This document shows, in pieces, positions 26,635 through 35,306 of a stretch of DNA of 64,000 nt. Location: NCBI GenBank assembly GCA_015478895.1, contig JADMKK010000025.1, positions 1-64,000 of the forward strand, given 5' to 3'. The notes below the pieces were generated by a model. It was given only the letters and a program-made list of their open reading frames with translations. It was not told the DNA's origin and did not search any database. Positions within the stretch are counted from its first letter, which is position 1; every line of letters begins with the position of its first letter. A program made the translations under genes and the position numbers. Source of the DNA: Comamonas sp. (GTDB lineage Bacteria; Pseudomonadota; Gammaproteobacteria; Burkholderiales; Burkholderiaceae_C).

Positions 26635-27333
26635 TTATGGCTGCATGATGACTGGCCCGCCCCTGCGCAATGCCTCTCGATACGCAGCGCGTGCCCGCAT
26701 GCGCTCACGGTAGGCTTGCAGATGAGGCCATTGAGCGCCGCTGCTGTCACCACTGCGCGCCAGGGCAGCTTCTACCGCAAAGCTCATTTGAAAGTCAGCC
26801 ATGCTCAAATGCTCACCCGCAAACCAGCGGTGCTGTGCCAAGTGCGCGTCCATAAATTCCAGAGCGCTTTGTACGTTCGGTGCCGTCAGTTTGCGCTGTA
26901 CGGTACGGCAAATGGCGCGCGCAATCGGTCGTACAAAAAACGGCATGGGCTGCCGCGCAATGGTGTCAAACACCAGCGTCATCACCAGCCAGTTCATCAG
27001 CGAGCCTTCGGCGTAATGCATCCAGAAACGGCACTGACGGTGCGCTGGCGTGCCGCGCGCTGGCTCTAGCTGAGCCAGTTCTGCAGATGCTTGCGCGCCA
27101 TAGGTTTCTACCAAATATTCAATGATGGCGCCGGACTCCGCCACGACCAAGTCACCATCGGTGATGACCGGTGACTTGCCCAGCGGGTGAATACGCTTGA
27201 GCTCGGGCGGCGCCAGTTTGGTTTTGGGATCGCGCTGGTAAGTCTTCAGCTCATACGGCACGCCCAACTCTTCCAGCAGCCACAAAATGCGCTGCGAGCG
27301 CGAGGTCTCTAAGTGGTGAACGGTCAGTATCAT
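26635..27333 (-). CDS. glutathione S-transferase
   Basis: The 232-residue protein has an N-terminal thioredoxin-like domain with the serine region HHLETSRSQRILWLLEELG, the glutathione-binding LGKSPVITDGDLVVAESGAI, and a helical C-terminal domain (AGEHLSMADFQMSFAVEA). The substrate is unknown. Its stop is immediately before the photolyase start, so the two are likely co-transcribed. Confidence 0.93.
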   Translation of the reverse strand: MILTVHHLETSRSQRILWLLEELGVPYELKTYQRDPKTKLAPPELKRIHPLGKSPVITDGDLVVAESGAIIEYLVETYGAQASAELAQLEPARGTPAHRQCRFWMHYAEGSLMNWLVMTLVFDTIARQPMPFFVRPIARAICRTVQRKLTAPNVQSALEFMDAHLAQHRWFAGEHLSMADFQMSFAVEAALARSGDSSGAQWPHLQAYRERMRARAAYREALRRGGPVIMQP

Positions 27334-27648
27334 TAGATTGTCCTTGGAGGTATCGCAGAGCTTTAGGGCAGGCGCACTGACTGAGTGCCCACTTGCGCAG
27401 CTGGAAATAACACGCGCTTGTACAGCAAATATTTCACAGCCCTGTGCACGGCCTCTATGAAGGTACGGGCAATCCCCCTACTTTCGTTGCTCACTGAAAG
27501 TTGTACTTTACAGACTCACTTCTACGCATTGAGTCAGCTGTCGAGCTTGAGCCCTCAAACACAGCCGCGATACCTTTGGGGAACTTATGGCTTAGCACTC
27601 CGTCTTATAGAGTGCTAATATGAAGTGATGGATGAAAGGATGATTGCA
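27334..27648. other. intergenic region between GST and rpoH with regulatory signals
   Basis: This 315-bp gap between divergent genes contains the rpoH control region. A CIRCE palindrome is at 27592-27618 and an AAAGGAT ribosome site lies before the rpoH start. A TTGAGC at about 27546 with a weak downstream match is a possible promoter, but I cannot place the -10 box with confidence. Confidence 0.55.
27592..27618. promoter_or_regulatory. CIRCE operator (HrcA binding site)
   Basis: TTAGCACTC, nine bases, GAGTGCTAA is a perfect match to the CIRCE consensus on both arms. CIRCE is bound by the heat-shock repressor HrcA, usually before groESL or dnaKJ operons. Here it lies 31 bp before the chosen start of rpoH, so HrcA probably represses sigma-32 transcription. 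It could also form a hairpin in the mRNA leader. Confidence 0.93.
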
Positions 27649-28593
27649 ATGACAACCCAAACTGGCACCTTTGCTGCTTCGGCCTTGGCACCTGCGAATC
27701 CTTGGGCATTGGTGCCACCGCTGGGTAATTTGGACGCTTACATTACTGCGGTCAACCGTTTGCCCTTGCTCACCGCCGAGGAAGAGCAGGACTACGCCCT
27801 TCAACTCAAAGAACACAACGATCTGGAGGCCGCTGGCCGTCTGATCATGTCCCATCTGCGCTTGGTGGTCTCCATTTCGCGCCAGTATCTGGGCTATGGC
27901 CTGCCGCATGGAGATTTGATCCAAGAAGGCAATGTCGGCTTGATGAAAGCGGTCAAGCGGTTTGATCCTGCACAGAACGTGCGTTTGGTCAGCTACGCCA
28001 TGCATTGGATCAAGGCAGAGATCCACGAATACATTTTGAAGAACTGGCGCATGGTCAAGGTGGCGACCACCAAGGCGCAGCGCAAACTGTTTTTCAACCT
28101 GCGCTCCCTGAAGCAGGGCATGCAAGCCGATGCAGCGATGGACGATGAGCTGGTCAAGCGCGAAACGCTGTCTGCCCAGCAAATTGACGCCATGGCAGCC
28201 AAGCTCAACGTCAAGCGCGAAGAAGTCATGGAGATGGAGACGCGCTTGTCTGGCGGTGATGTCTTACTTGACCCCAATCCGAACGAAGATGGTGAGCACG
28301 CTTTCGGGCCGATTGCCTATCTTTCCGATGTTTCTCATGAGCCGACCAGCATGATTGAAACACGTCAGCGCGACGTACTCGCGACTGACGGTATTGCCCA
28401 AGCGCTGGATATATTGGATGACCGCAGCCGCCGTATTGTTGAAGAACGCTGGCTGAAGGTCAATGACGACGGCTCGGGCGGCATGACGCTGCACGATTTG
28501 GCTGCCGAGTATGGCGTGAGTGCGGAACGCATTCGCCAAATTGAAGTGGCAGCTATGAAAAAGATGAAAAAAGCGTTGACTGAGTTCGCTTAG
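27649..28593 (+). CDS. rpoH: RNA polymerase heat-shock sigma factor sigma-32
   Basis: RpoH directs RNA polymerase to heat-shock promoters. The protein is 314 residues from the ATG at 27649, chosen for the AAAGGAT upstream; an ATG at 27625 would add eight residues. Region 2 holds RLVVSISRQYLGYGLPHGDLIQEG and VKRFDPAQNVRLVSYAMHWIKAEIHE. The RpoH box QRKLFFNLR is present, and region 4 has LHDLAAEYGVSAERIRQIE. A CIRCE operator lies in front and a terminator follows. Confidence 0.97.
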   Translation: MTTQTGTFAASALAPANPWALVPPLGNLDAYITAVNRLPLLTAEEEQDYALQLKEHNDLEAAGRLIMSHLRLVVSISRQYLGYGLPHGDLIQEGNVGLMKAVKRFDPAQNVRLVSYAMHWIKAEIHEYILKNWRMVKVATTKAQRKLFFNLRSLKQGMQADAAMDDELVKRETLSAQQIDAMAAKLNVKREEVMEMETRLSGGDVLLDPNPNEDGEHAFGPIAYLSDVSHEPTSMIETRQRDVLATDGIAQALDILDDRSRRIVEERWLKVNDDGSGGMTLHDLAAEYGVSAERIRQIEVAAMKKMKKALTEFA

Positions 28594-28642
28594 ACACGTT
28601 CCTGCACGCGGTGGCTGAAAAATGCCAGATTCGTGCCTCGTC

Positions 28643-28673
28643 AAGCCCGGATAATTTCCGGGCTTTCTTTTTT
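28643..28673 (+). terminator. terminator of rpoH
   Basis: AAGCCCGG pairs with CCGGGCTT around a seven-base loop and a T-rich tail follows. Confidence 0.85.
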
Positions 28674-28718
28674 ACTGAGTGAAAGTAAAACTTCAGTCAG
28701 CTTTTTACTTCAGGCGAT

Positions 28719-29729
28719 ATGACCACCATTTCTACGATTGCCCGCCGTACGGTCTTGGCAACTGGCATTGCATTTATGGCAACGGCTACAAGCGCTGTTT
28801 TTGCAGCATCTTCGGCCGAGGCTTGGCCTAGCAAACCATTGCGTATTGTGGTGGGTTTTCCTGGTGGTTCTTCCCCTGATTTGACGGCCCGCACCTTTGC
28901 GGAGCCGCTGTCCAAGCTCTTAGGCCAGCCCGTCATTGTTGAAAACAAAGTGGGCGCAGGCGGCAATATTGGTGCTGCAGAAGTGGTGCGCGCCACAGAC
29001 GGCCACACCATCGGTTTGATGATTAACGGCAATATGACCATTGCCAAAATCCTTAACCCTGCAACACCTTATGACCCTCTCAAGGACTTGGCGCCACTGA
29101 CTTTGATTGGCGTCTCTCCACTGGTGTTGACGGCTCCGGTGGAGCAATCTGGTATCGCTAAAGATGCAGATGCCACCACCTTTCTGGCTGCAGCCCGCGC
29201 TGCGGGTGATAAGTGGAGCTATGGCACACCGGGCATTGGCACCATCGGGCATTTAGGTACTGAGCTGCTCAAAGCCCGCAGTGGCATTAATCCCGTGCAT
29301 GTACCGTACAGCGGTTATCCACAAGTAGCGACTGCCATGATTGGTGGCCAGTTGCAAATGGCGATGCTGCCTCCCGCATTGGCCATGGCCCAGGCACAAG
29401 CAGGAAAATTGCGTCTGATTGGGGTGACGTCTAGTGGCCGCAGCTCGTTGGCTCCCGGTGTCCCAAGCATGGCCGAAGCAGGGGTGAAAGACTTTGACTT
29501 GCAAATCTGGAATGCGTTTGCTGCGCCTTATGCCATGCCTGAAACGGTGCGTACCAAGCTGGCGGGCATGCTGGTAGAAATTGCACGCACCCCCGAAGTT
29601 CGCCAGAAGCTTTTTCAGCAAGGCTGGCAGATGGTGGGTACATCCCCGGAAGGTTTGGCCAACCGTGTGAAGAAAGATACACAAGAGCTTAGCCGTTTGA
29701 TTAAAGAGCAGCGTATTGGCAACAACTAG
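28719..29729 (+). CDS. Bug-family tripartite tricarboxylate transporter substrate-binding protein
   Basis: The 336-residue periplasmic binding protein has a signal peptide (about residues 1-30, ending near SAVFA) and the family pattern WPSKPLRIVVGFPGGSSPDLTAR, ENKVGAGGNIGAAEVVRA and HVPYSGYPQVATAMIGGQLQ. Bug proteins capture carboxylates for TTT transporters, but here the gene stands alone with no membrane subunits, which is common in Burkholderiales. The ligand is unknown. Confidence 0.92.
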   Translation: MTTISTIARRTVLATGIAFMATATSAVFAASSAEAWPSKPLRIVVGFPGGSSPDLTARTFAEPLSKLLGQPVIVENKVGAGGNIGAAEVVRATDGHTIGLMINGNMTIAKILNPATPYDPLKDLAPLTLIGVSPLVLTAPVEQSGIAKDADATTFLAAARAAGDKWSYGTPGIGTIGHLGTELLKARSGINPVHVPYSGYPQVATAMIGGQLQMAMLPPALAMAQAQAGKLRLIGVTSSGRSSLAPGVPSMAEAGVKDFDLQIWNAFAAPYAMPETVRTKLAGMLVEIARTPEVRQKLFQQGWQMVGTSPEGLANRVKKDTQELSRLIKEQRIGNN

Positions 29730-29753
29730 GCTGCTGCGTCTGCGCCACCTCAA

Positions 29754-29784
29754 AAAGAAAGCCATCTCACGATGGCTTTCTTTG
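29754..29784. terminator. bidirectional terminator
   Basis: AAAGAAAGCCATC, four bases, GATGGCTTTCTTT is a perfect palindrome between the convergent Bug and PAS-GGDEF-EAL genes. Confidence 0.85.
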
Positions 29785-29862
29785 TTGGCCGATCAGCACG
29801 AAGAGAGAACGTTCGGTACAACGACGCCTAAAGCACTACCCACTCAACTCATGCAGTCGGAC

Positions 29863-31671
29863 CTACACAGATTCCGAAGGTAGAACATCAGGCACCCAAT
29901 TGCGATGCCAGTCTTCAAACTGTGTAGTCGTCAGCGCCTTGGATGACAACCAGCCTTGGTAGCACTCGCAGCCTAGGCGCTCCATCAAGTCTCGTTGTTC
30001 ACGCGTTTCAATACCTTCGGCAACAATCTGCATTCCCAAAACATGGCCTAGGTGGATGATTCCACCCAGCAACTTTTCCCTTAAATGGCTGGGCCGCATG
30101 AAGTCTTTGCCTAACTTCAAGCGCTGTACCGGCAAGTGCTGCAGATAAGCGAGGCAAGAGTGCCCATTACCAAAGTCATCCAGTGCCAGACTGACCCCCA
30201 GGCCTGCCAGCTCTGTCAATACCAAACAGGCATGCTCTGGGTCTTGCATAGCCTGTGATTCAGTCACCTCCAACTCCAACCACTGGGCAGGTACGCTGTA
30301 ACGCTCCAGGCTTTGGCGCACTTGTTCTACCAAGTCCGGCTGGCGCAACTGCTGCGGAGAAAGGTTAACCGCAATGCGCAAGGGAGTGCCTTTTTCTAGC
30401 CACACACCCAGTTGCCTGCATGCAGCATCCAGCACATAGTTGCCCAAACCCAAGATCAGACCCGATGATTCGGCCACCGGAATAAAGCGATCTGGAGATA
30501 TCTCTCCCAAGATAGGGTCTGTCCAACGCAGCAACGCCTCTACACCGGTCACTTTGCCGGACTGCATGTCGATCTGAGGCTGGTAGTACAGCTTGATACC
30601 CTCATAGCCCAAAGCAACGCGCAGACGCTCAGACAGCAGCACTTTCTCAGCCATTTCATGGCCCATGCTTTCTTCATAGAAAACAAAGTTGGCACGGCCA
30701 CGATCCTTGGCACGGTACATAGCCATATCTGCATAACGCATCAGGGTCGAAGGATCACAAGAATCCAAAGGCGACATGGCGATGCCGATGCTGGTACCGA
30801 AGTCCAGCTCCACATGGCCCCAGCGCAACGGTTGATGGAGCGCATGCAAAACTTTCTCTGCCCACACTTGGGCTTGCTGCGCATCGGTAGTGGGAAGAAG
30901 CACCGTAAATTCATCGCCACCCAAGCGGAACAGAGACACCGAACTGCGCACAATCTGCTTGAGACGCTTGGCCACCTCTTGCAGCACATGATCCCCAGCT
31001 GCGTGTCCATAGCCATCATTGATGGCTTTGAAGTTATCAAGATCTAGCAGCAGCAACGCCAGTGGTTCTGCGCTCACTTGTGCCTGTTGCACGCTTTCCT
31101 GCAATTGCTGGCTGAAAGCCCAGCGATTGCTCAAACCTGTCAGCGTGTCGTGGGTGGCTTGATAGTGCATGCGCTCTTCCATACGGCGAATCTCTGAGAC
31201 ATCGCGCACAAAAGCCACCACGATGGCAGAGCCTTCGCGAGAGAAGTTGCCCAGCGCAATGTCTACAGGTACTTGCACCCCATCTTTGCGCAACAGCCAC
31301 AAAATGCGCCCCGCGGCAATGCTGTGGCGCCGAGGTTGCAAGAAGAATTGCCGCAGATGGTCACGGTGCTGTCCATGCATTGACTCTGGCAGAAATATTT
31401 CTACGGGCTTGCCATGCAACTCTTCTTGGCTGCGGCCGCAAATCTCGCTCATGGCGGCATTACTGGCAACAATGTGCCCATGCTGATTCACCAGCAAAAT
31501 TCCATCAGGTGCCGCGTTCCATGCTTCACGCACCCACTCCCCAAAAATCAAAGCCTTTCCAGCTCCTTGTGGCTCAGACAAAGGTGTGCCACCACCGCCT
31601 AAAAATTGCGGTAGCGAAAAATGTTCGAGATCGCTTTGCGATAGAGGATGGGGTGGGGAAGTCTCAGCCAT
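29863..31671 (-). CDS. PAS-GGDEF-EAL cyclic di-GMP signalling protein
   Basis: The 602-residue cytoplasmic protein has a PAS domain (about 45-160, with APDGILLVNQHGHIVASNAAM), a GGDEF domain (RLGGDEF) and an EAL domain. The inhibitory RxxD site reads RSSV, so product inhibition is probably lost. In the EAL domain the metal and catalytic residues I can align are kept: EALLRW, VNLSPQQL, LEVTES, DDFG, the lysine in RLKLG, VAEGIET and CYQGW. Loop 6 (DFGNGHS) and KLG (for KID) are divergent. It may therefore both make and degrade c-di-GMP. No membrane segments are present. Confidence 0.93.
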   Translation of the reverse strand: MAETSPPHPLSQSDLEHFSLPQFLGGGGTPLSEPQGAGKALIFGEWVREAWNAAPDGILLVNQHGHIVASNAAMSEICGRSQEELHGKPVEIFLPESMHGQHRDHLRQFFLQPRRHSIAAGRILWLLRKDGVQVPVDIALGNFSREGSAIVVAFVRDVSEIRRMEERMHYQATHDTLTGLSNRWAFSQQLQESVQQAQVSAEPLALLLLDLDNFKAINDGYGHAAGDHVLQEVAKRLKQIVRSSVSLFRLGGDEFTVLLPTTDAQQAQVWAEKVLHALHQPLRWGHVELDFGTSIGIAMSPLDSCDPSTLMRYADMAMYRAKDRGRANFVFYEESMGHEMAEKVLLSERLRVALGYEGIKLYYQPQIDMQSGKVTGVEALLRWTDPILGEISPDRFIPVAESSGLILGLGNYVLDAACRQLGVWLEKGTPLRIAVNLSPQQLRQPDLVEQVRQSLERYSVPAQWLELEVTESQAMQDPEHACLVLTELAGLGVSLALDDFGNGHSCLAYLQHLPVQRLKLGKDFMRPSHLREKLLGGIIHLGHVLGMQIVAEGIETREQRDLMERLGCECYQGWLSSKALTTTQFEDWHRNWVPDVLPSESV

Positions 31672-31813
31672 TCAATAACCAAAAAGCTAGGCGCCGCGCA
31701 AGCTAAGCTGCGCTGACACAATGAAAGCGGCACGGGCGTTACATACTACAGCGAATAGCCATTTTCTCTCTGGATTTGAAGCACGACATGGGCTGAAATG
31801 CAGGCACAAATAC

Positions 31814-32431
31814 TTAGACGTTTTGAGCGCTATCTAGCAAAGCTTTGGCATCTTTGGCCAAGGCTTGGGGCCCTTGCCCATAGCGCTGGTACACCCGCAA
31901 GTTGCCCTGCGGATCGTACATATACAGCCCTGCGGAGTGGTCGAGGGTGTAGCTTCCCGGCTGGCGGCCTTCAACTTTTTTGAAGAACACTTTGAAGTCT
32001 TTCGCCACCGCTGTGATTTGCGCAAGATTGCCGGTCAGCGCCACCATTTCCGGATCAAACGCCGCTGCGTAGGCGCGCAGTACCTCAGGGGTGTCACGTT
32101 CAGGGTCCAGGGAAACAAAAACGCCCTGCAGCAAATGGCCCTGCTCTCCTAACAATGCTTTGGCTTCCACCAACTCCTGCAACGTGGTGGGGCAGACATC
32201 GGGGCACTGGGTGTAGCCAAAAAAGACTACGACCACTTTGCCTGCGAATTCCTTCACAGACCGCTGTTGCCCCTGGGCATCCAGCAAGGGAAAGTCTTGC
32301 CCGTACTGAGCACCTGTAATGTCTACGCCGTCAAAGCTGACTGCCTCGGGCTTGCAGGCAGTCAATAAGGAGGCGGCAAAAATCGTAGAGGCACCCACCA
32401 TTAGCGTGTGCAGAGCGTGTCTTCTTTGCAT
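31814..32431 (-). CDS. SCO1/SenC family copper chaperone lipoprotein
   Basis: SCO proteins deliver copper to the CuA centre of cytochrome oxidase subunit II. The 205-residue precursor has a lipobox (SLLTAC, Cys26), thioredoxin fold, the copper ligands CPDVC in FFGYTQCPDVCPTTLQEL and the histidine in TLDHSAGLYMYDP. The start at 32431 begins the signal peptide; the open frame further upstream is not conserved. It is the last gene of the oxidase cluster. Confidence 0.93.
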   Translation of the reverse strand: MQRRHALHTLMVGASTIFAASLLTACKPEAVSFDGVDITGAQYGQDFPLLDAQGQQRSVKEFAGKVVVVFFGYTQCPDVCPTTLQELVEAKALLGEQGHLLQGVFVSLDPERDTPEVLRAYAAAFDPEMVALTGNLAQITAVAKDFKVFFKKVEGRQPGSYTLDHSAGLYMYDPQGNLRVYQRYGQGPQALAKDAKALLDSAQNV

Positions 32432-32506
32432 GTCAATCTCAAGTTGGCAATGTCTCCACCATAACCGCAAAGGAAAATGCCTCAACAGCATGGGCGTTAG
32501 CCCTCG

Positions 32507-33181
32507 TCAGCGTCCCGCCTGATCCCAAGAGGACGATGCGCGCAGCAATCGTTCCAGATCGCGCTTGGCCTTGCTGGCATTGGTGGAGTCCAGGTTTGCA
32601 GGAAAGCGCAGCATCCAGTTGCCTTGCGGGTCCACCACATACAGGTGGTCTTGCAATTGCTGCCCTGCTGCAGGTTGTAGCCATGATTGCAACTGCGCGT
32701 GCGGGATGGACAGCACTTGGGCCGATGCCAGCGCCGGCTGCAAGGCAGGTGCGGGAGCTTGCCCATCATGAATCAGCCAGACCCAGTCCAGGCGCTCTTT
32801 CTCTCGGCCCAGACCTTCTCGCAATTGGCGCTGCAGGTACAGCTGCTGCTCACACTGCGCGCCGCAAGCTGCGGGTGCGGTACTGATCAGCAACCACTGG
32901 CCTTGCAGACTGTGCAGTGGCACGGCATCGCCCGCCAGAGTGGTGGCCATCAGGCCCGCTGGCATAGCGCGCTGAGGCTCGATCAGTTCGCCAAAATTGC
33001 GACGCGCTTCGGGTCGAATCACGTAGTAGGTGAAATAAGAGGCGACCACGGGCGCAGCACATACCAGCAAGACCAGCAGCATTTTCCAGCGGCCGCTGCG
33101 CTGTATGGCCCCGGTGTGCGCACCCTCTGACAGGCTATGGACACTGGGCGGGTTATGTACGGTCAAGTCCAAAGGTTGCAT
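32507..33181 (-). CDS. cox-cluster membrane protein (SCO/thioredoxin-like)
   Basis: The 224-residue protein has one N-terminal transmembrane helix (about residues 33-53, MLLVLLVCAAPVVASYFTYY) and a periplasmic domain with a thioredoxin-like outline: LQGQWLLISTAPAACGAQC and DHLYVVDPQGNWMLRFP. The CGAQC pair resembles the SCO CxxxC motif. This gene regularly follows SURF1 in Burkholderiales cox clusters; no function has been shown. The start at 33181 is 2 bp after the SURF1 stop. Confidence 0.8.
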   Translation of the reverse strand: MQPLDLTVHNPPSVHSLSEGAHTGAIQRSGRWKMLLVLLVCAAPVVASYFTYYVIRPEARRNFGELIEPQRAMPAGLMATTLAGDAVPLHSLQGQWLLISTAPAACGAQCEQQLYLQRQLREGLGREKERLDWVWLIHDGQAPAPALQPALASAQVLSIPHAQLQSWLQPAAGQQLQDHLYVVDPQGNWMLRFPANLDSTNASKAKRDLERLLRASSSWDQAGR

Positions 33182-33183
33182 AG

Positions 33184-33966
33184 CTAGGGGCGGGAAACGG
33201 TGTTGGTGTTGTGAATGCGGCGCGCCCGGGCAGGCTGCAGCCATTGAAACCATACCAGCATGCTGGCGAGCACCGCTGCAATGGCAAACCATTGAAAAGC
33301 ATAGCCGTGGTGCGTGGCAATACCGCTGCTGGGCTGGGGCCATTCGCGCAGCAAACCTTCACTGGCCGATCCAGTTTGCAGCACGGTGACAGGCCACAGC
33401 GCCAAGCCTGTAGCCTGCACAAAAGCGGGCAGGTTCAAATTCTGGCGAATCTGCGGGTTTTGTGCATCGGGCGCATCCCCATCAGTCAGAGCATAGGTGC
33501 GCGCGGGCGCACCAGACAGCACGCCTTTAACCTGCACGGTGCCCGGCGGCGTTTCAATGGCTTGCAGGGTCTGGCGCTCTTGGAAGTTACGGGCTATCCA
33601 GCCGCGCTGCACCAGTACGGCATCACCGTGCTCCAGCTGCAAAGGCATCAGCACATAAAAGCCAGGGCGACCTTGCATTTGCCGATTGTCCAGATACACC
33701 GCGTGCGCGGGCAGCCACTGGCCCCGCAAGGTGATACGCCGTTGCTGCAAACCTTCTGCAGCTTCTGCGCTGGCGGCCAGCTGGCTGCGCACGGCCTGCG
33801 CATCCAGCATGGAAGCACTGGCCTGGGCCTGCTGCGCCGCGTGCCATGCGCTTTTTTGTGCGGCACGATCCATTTGCCACAGGCCCAGCGCCACCGTCAT
33901 GCACACGCCTGCCGCCATGGCCAGAGTGGCCAGCCACCAGCGCAGGTTGTCCCGCTTGCGTGTCAT
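33184..33966 (-). CDS. SURF1 family oxidase assembly protein
   Basis: The 260-residue protein has two transmembrane helices at the ends (about 10-27 and 222-242) with a periplasmic domain between, and the family motifs LGLWQMDRAAQK, LRGQWLPAHAVYLDNRQMQGRPGFYVLMPL and VLVQRGWI. SURF1 assists heme A insertion into subunit I. It lies between subunit III and the SCO-side genes. Confidence 0.93.
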   Translation of the reverse strand: MTRKRDNLRWWLATLAMAAGVCMTVALGLWQMDRAAQKSAWHAAQQAQASASMLDAQAVRSQLAASAEAAEGLQQRRITLRGQWLPAHAVYLDNRQMQGRPGFYVLMPLQLEHGDAVLVQRGWIARNFQERQTLQAIETPPGTVQVKGVLSGAPARTYALTDGDAPDAQNPQIRQNLNLPAFVQATGLALWPVTVLQTGSASEGLLREWPQPSSGIATHHGYAFQWFAIAAVLASMLVWFQWLQPARARRIHNTNTVSRP

Positions 33967-33981
33967 GGGCAGACTTTCATA

Positions 33982-34218
33982 ATGGATGGCATGACCTACG
34001 CACTTGCACTATTTCTCTTGGCGATTGTGGCCTGCCTGGGCAGCGCAGGATTTTTTATGCTGCGCAAGCCCGATGCCAAGCACGATGCCCAACGCAGCAA
34101 AGCGATGGCGCGGGCCCTGGCGTTTCGGGTGCTGCTTTCGGTTGTGTTATTTGTGTGCTTGCTGCTGGCCTGGAAGCTGGGGTACATCCAGCCGACGGGT
34201 CTGCCCATAGAGAGCTGA
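33982..34218 (+). CDS. DUF2909 twin-transmembrane protein
   Basis: A 78-residue protein with two transmembrane helices (ALALFLLAIVACLGSAGFFM and VLLSVVLFVCLLLAWKLGYI) separated by a charged loop. Burkholderiales cox clusters contain a similar DUF2909 gene. It is on the plus strand, opposite to its neighbours, and diverges from SURF1 by 15 bp. A second ATG at 33991 is also possible. Function unknown; presumed oxidase assembly or stability. Confidence 0.85.
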   Translation: MDGMTYALALFLLAIVACLGSAGFFMLRKPDAKHDAQRSKAMARALAFRVLLSVVLFVCLLLAWKLGYIQPTGLPIES

Positions 34219-34223
34219 AATAA

Positions 34224-34313
34224 AAAAGAGAGCAACTTGCCGTTGATTAGATTAGCTTTCAATATGTTTTTGTATTGAAAGCTAATATCTATAACGGCTA
34301 ACTGCTCTCTTTT
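34224..34313. repeat. long imperfect palindrome (GAGAGCnnCTTGCC family)
   Basis: Two arms of about 41 bases, beginning AAAAGAGAGCAACTTGCCG on the left, match each other in about 34 positions around a TTTTTG loop. It lies between the convergent DUF2909 and subunit III genes. It shares its outer arm with the inverted repeat at 46777-46842. It can also act as a bidirectional terminator. Confidence 0.8.
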
Positions 34314-34370
34314 ACTCAGCAACACGGCTTTGCTTTCTCTGGCTCTGCAAGGCCCCAGCCTTGGCGGTTT

Positions 34371-35252
34371 TCACATCCAGTACACCAGGATATACAGGCC
34401 CAGCCAGACCACATCCACAAAGTGCCAGTACCACGCAGCGCCTTCAAAACCAAAGTGGCGCTCTGCGGTGAAATGGCCTTTCTGCAGCCGCAAGGTGATG
34501 AACAGCAGCATCAACATGCCGACAAACACGTGAAAGCCGTGAAATCCCGTCAGCATGTAAAAGGTAGAGCCGAAGATGCCGGAGGACATCTTCAAGTTCA
34601 AGTCGGTGTAGAGGTGGTAGTACTCATAGCCCTGCACGCACAAAAAAATGATGCCCAGCAGTACGGTGGCCCACATGAAGCCAATCGTCTTGGCGCGCTG
34701 GCCCAGTCGCAGTGCGTGGTGGGCAATGGTCAGCGTGACACCAGAGGTCAGCAGCAAAGCAGTGTTGATGGTGGGCAACCAGAACGGCCCGACGGTTTGG
34801 AATGGCTCGACCGTGCCCGCAGGCGAGGTGGTGGCACCCGGCACCATGCTGGGCCAGGCGGCGTTGAAGTCGGGCCACAGCAAGCTGTTTTCAATATTTC
34901 CCAGCTCCGGCACCGAATGCGCACGGGCCCACCACAAAGCGGTGAAGAAAGCGCCAAAGAGCATGACTTCCGAGAAGATGAACCAGCTCATGCTCCAGCG
35001 GTAGGAGAGATCAATTTTTCGCCCAAACAGCCCGCTTTCACTTTCGTGCGCGGCCTGGGCCATCCAGCGGTACAGCACCACCAGCCACCAGGACAGGCCA
35101 AAGAAAAAGCTCCACATGCCCCACTGGTGGCCATTGATCCACATGCCTGCGCCCAGGATCACGAAGAACAAACCCGCCGCTGCCCAGATGGGGTAACCCG
35201 ATTCCGCAGGTACAAAGTAGTACGGAGTGCTCGCACTGTGAGGTGTCGCCAT
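34371..35252 (-). CDS. ctaE: cytochrome c oxidase subunit III
   Basis: The 293-residue protein is the seven-helix core subunit III of aa3-type oxidase. Diagnostic stretches are PIWAAAGLFFVILGAGMWI, SEVMLFGAFFTALWWARAH, GFHGFHVFVGMLMLLFITLRL and the C-terminal AAWYWHFVDVVWLGLYILVY. The ATG at 35252 begins the conserved protein; the ORF could start six codons earlier. Confidence 0.95.
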   Translation of the reverse strand: MATPHSASTPYYFVPAESGYPIWAAAGLFFVILGAGMWINGHQWGMWSFFFGLSWWLVVLYRWMAQAAHESESGLFGRKIDLSYRWSMSWFIFSEVMLFGAFFTALWWARAHSVPELGNIENSLLWPDFNAAWPSMVPGATTSPAGTVEPFQTVGPFWLPTINTALLLTSGVTLTIAHHALRLGQRAKTIGFMWATVLLGIIFLCVQGYEYYHLYTDLNLKMSSGIFGSTFYMLTGFHGFHVFVGMLMLLFITLRLQKGHFTAERHFGFEGAAWYWHFVDVVWLGLYILVYWM

Positions 35253-35306
35253 GTCAGCTCCTGTCATCACGCATCAAAACTTTGTCAAACAGCCCAGCGA
35301 CGTGCG

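Noticed and set aside
33211-34218. Long plus-strand ORF of 335 codons ending at 34218
   Set aside because: Most of it is antisense to SURF1; only the last 78 codons form a real DUF2909 protein.
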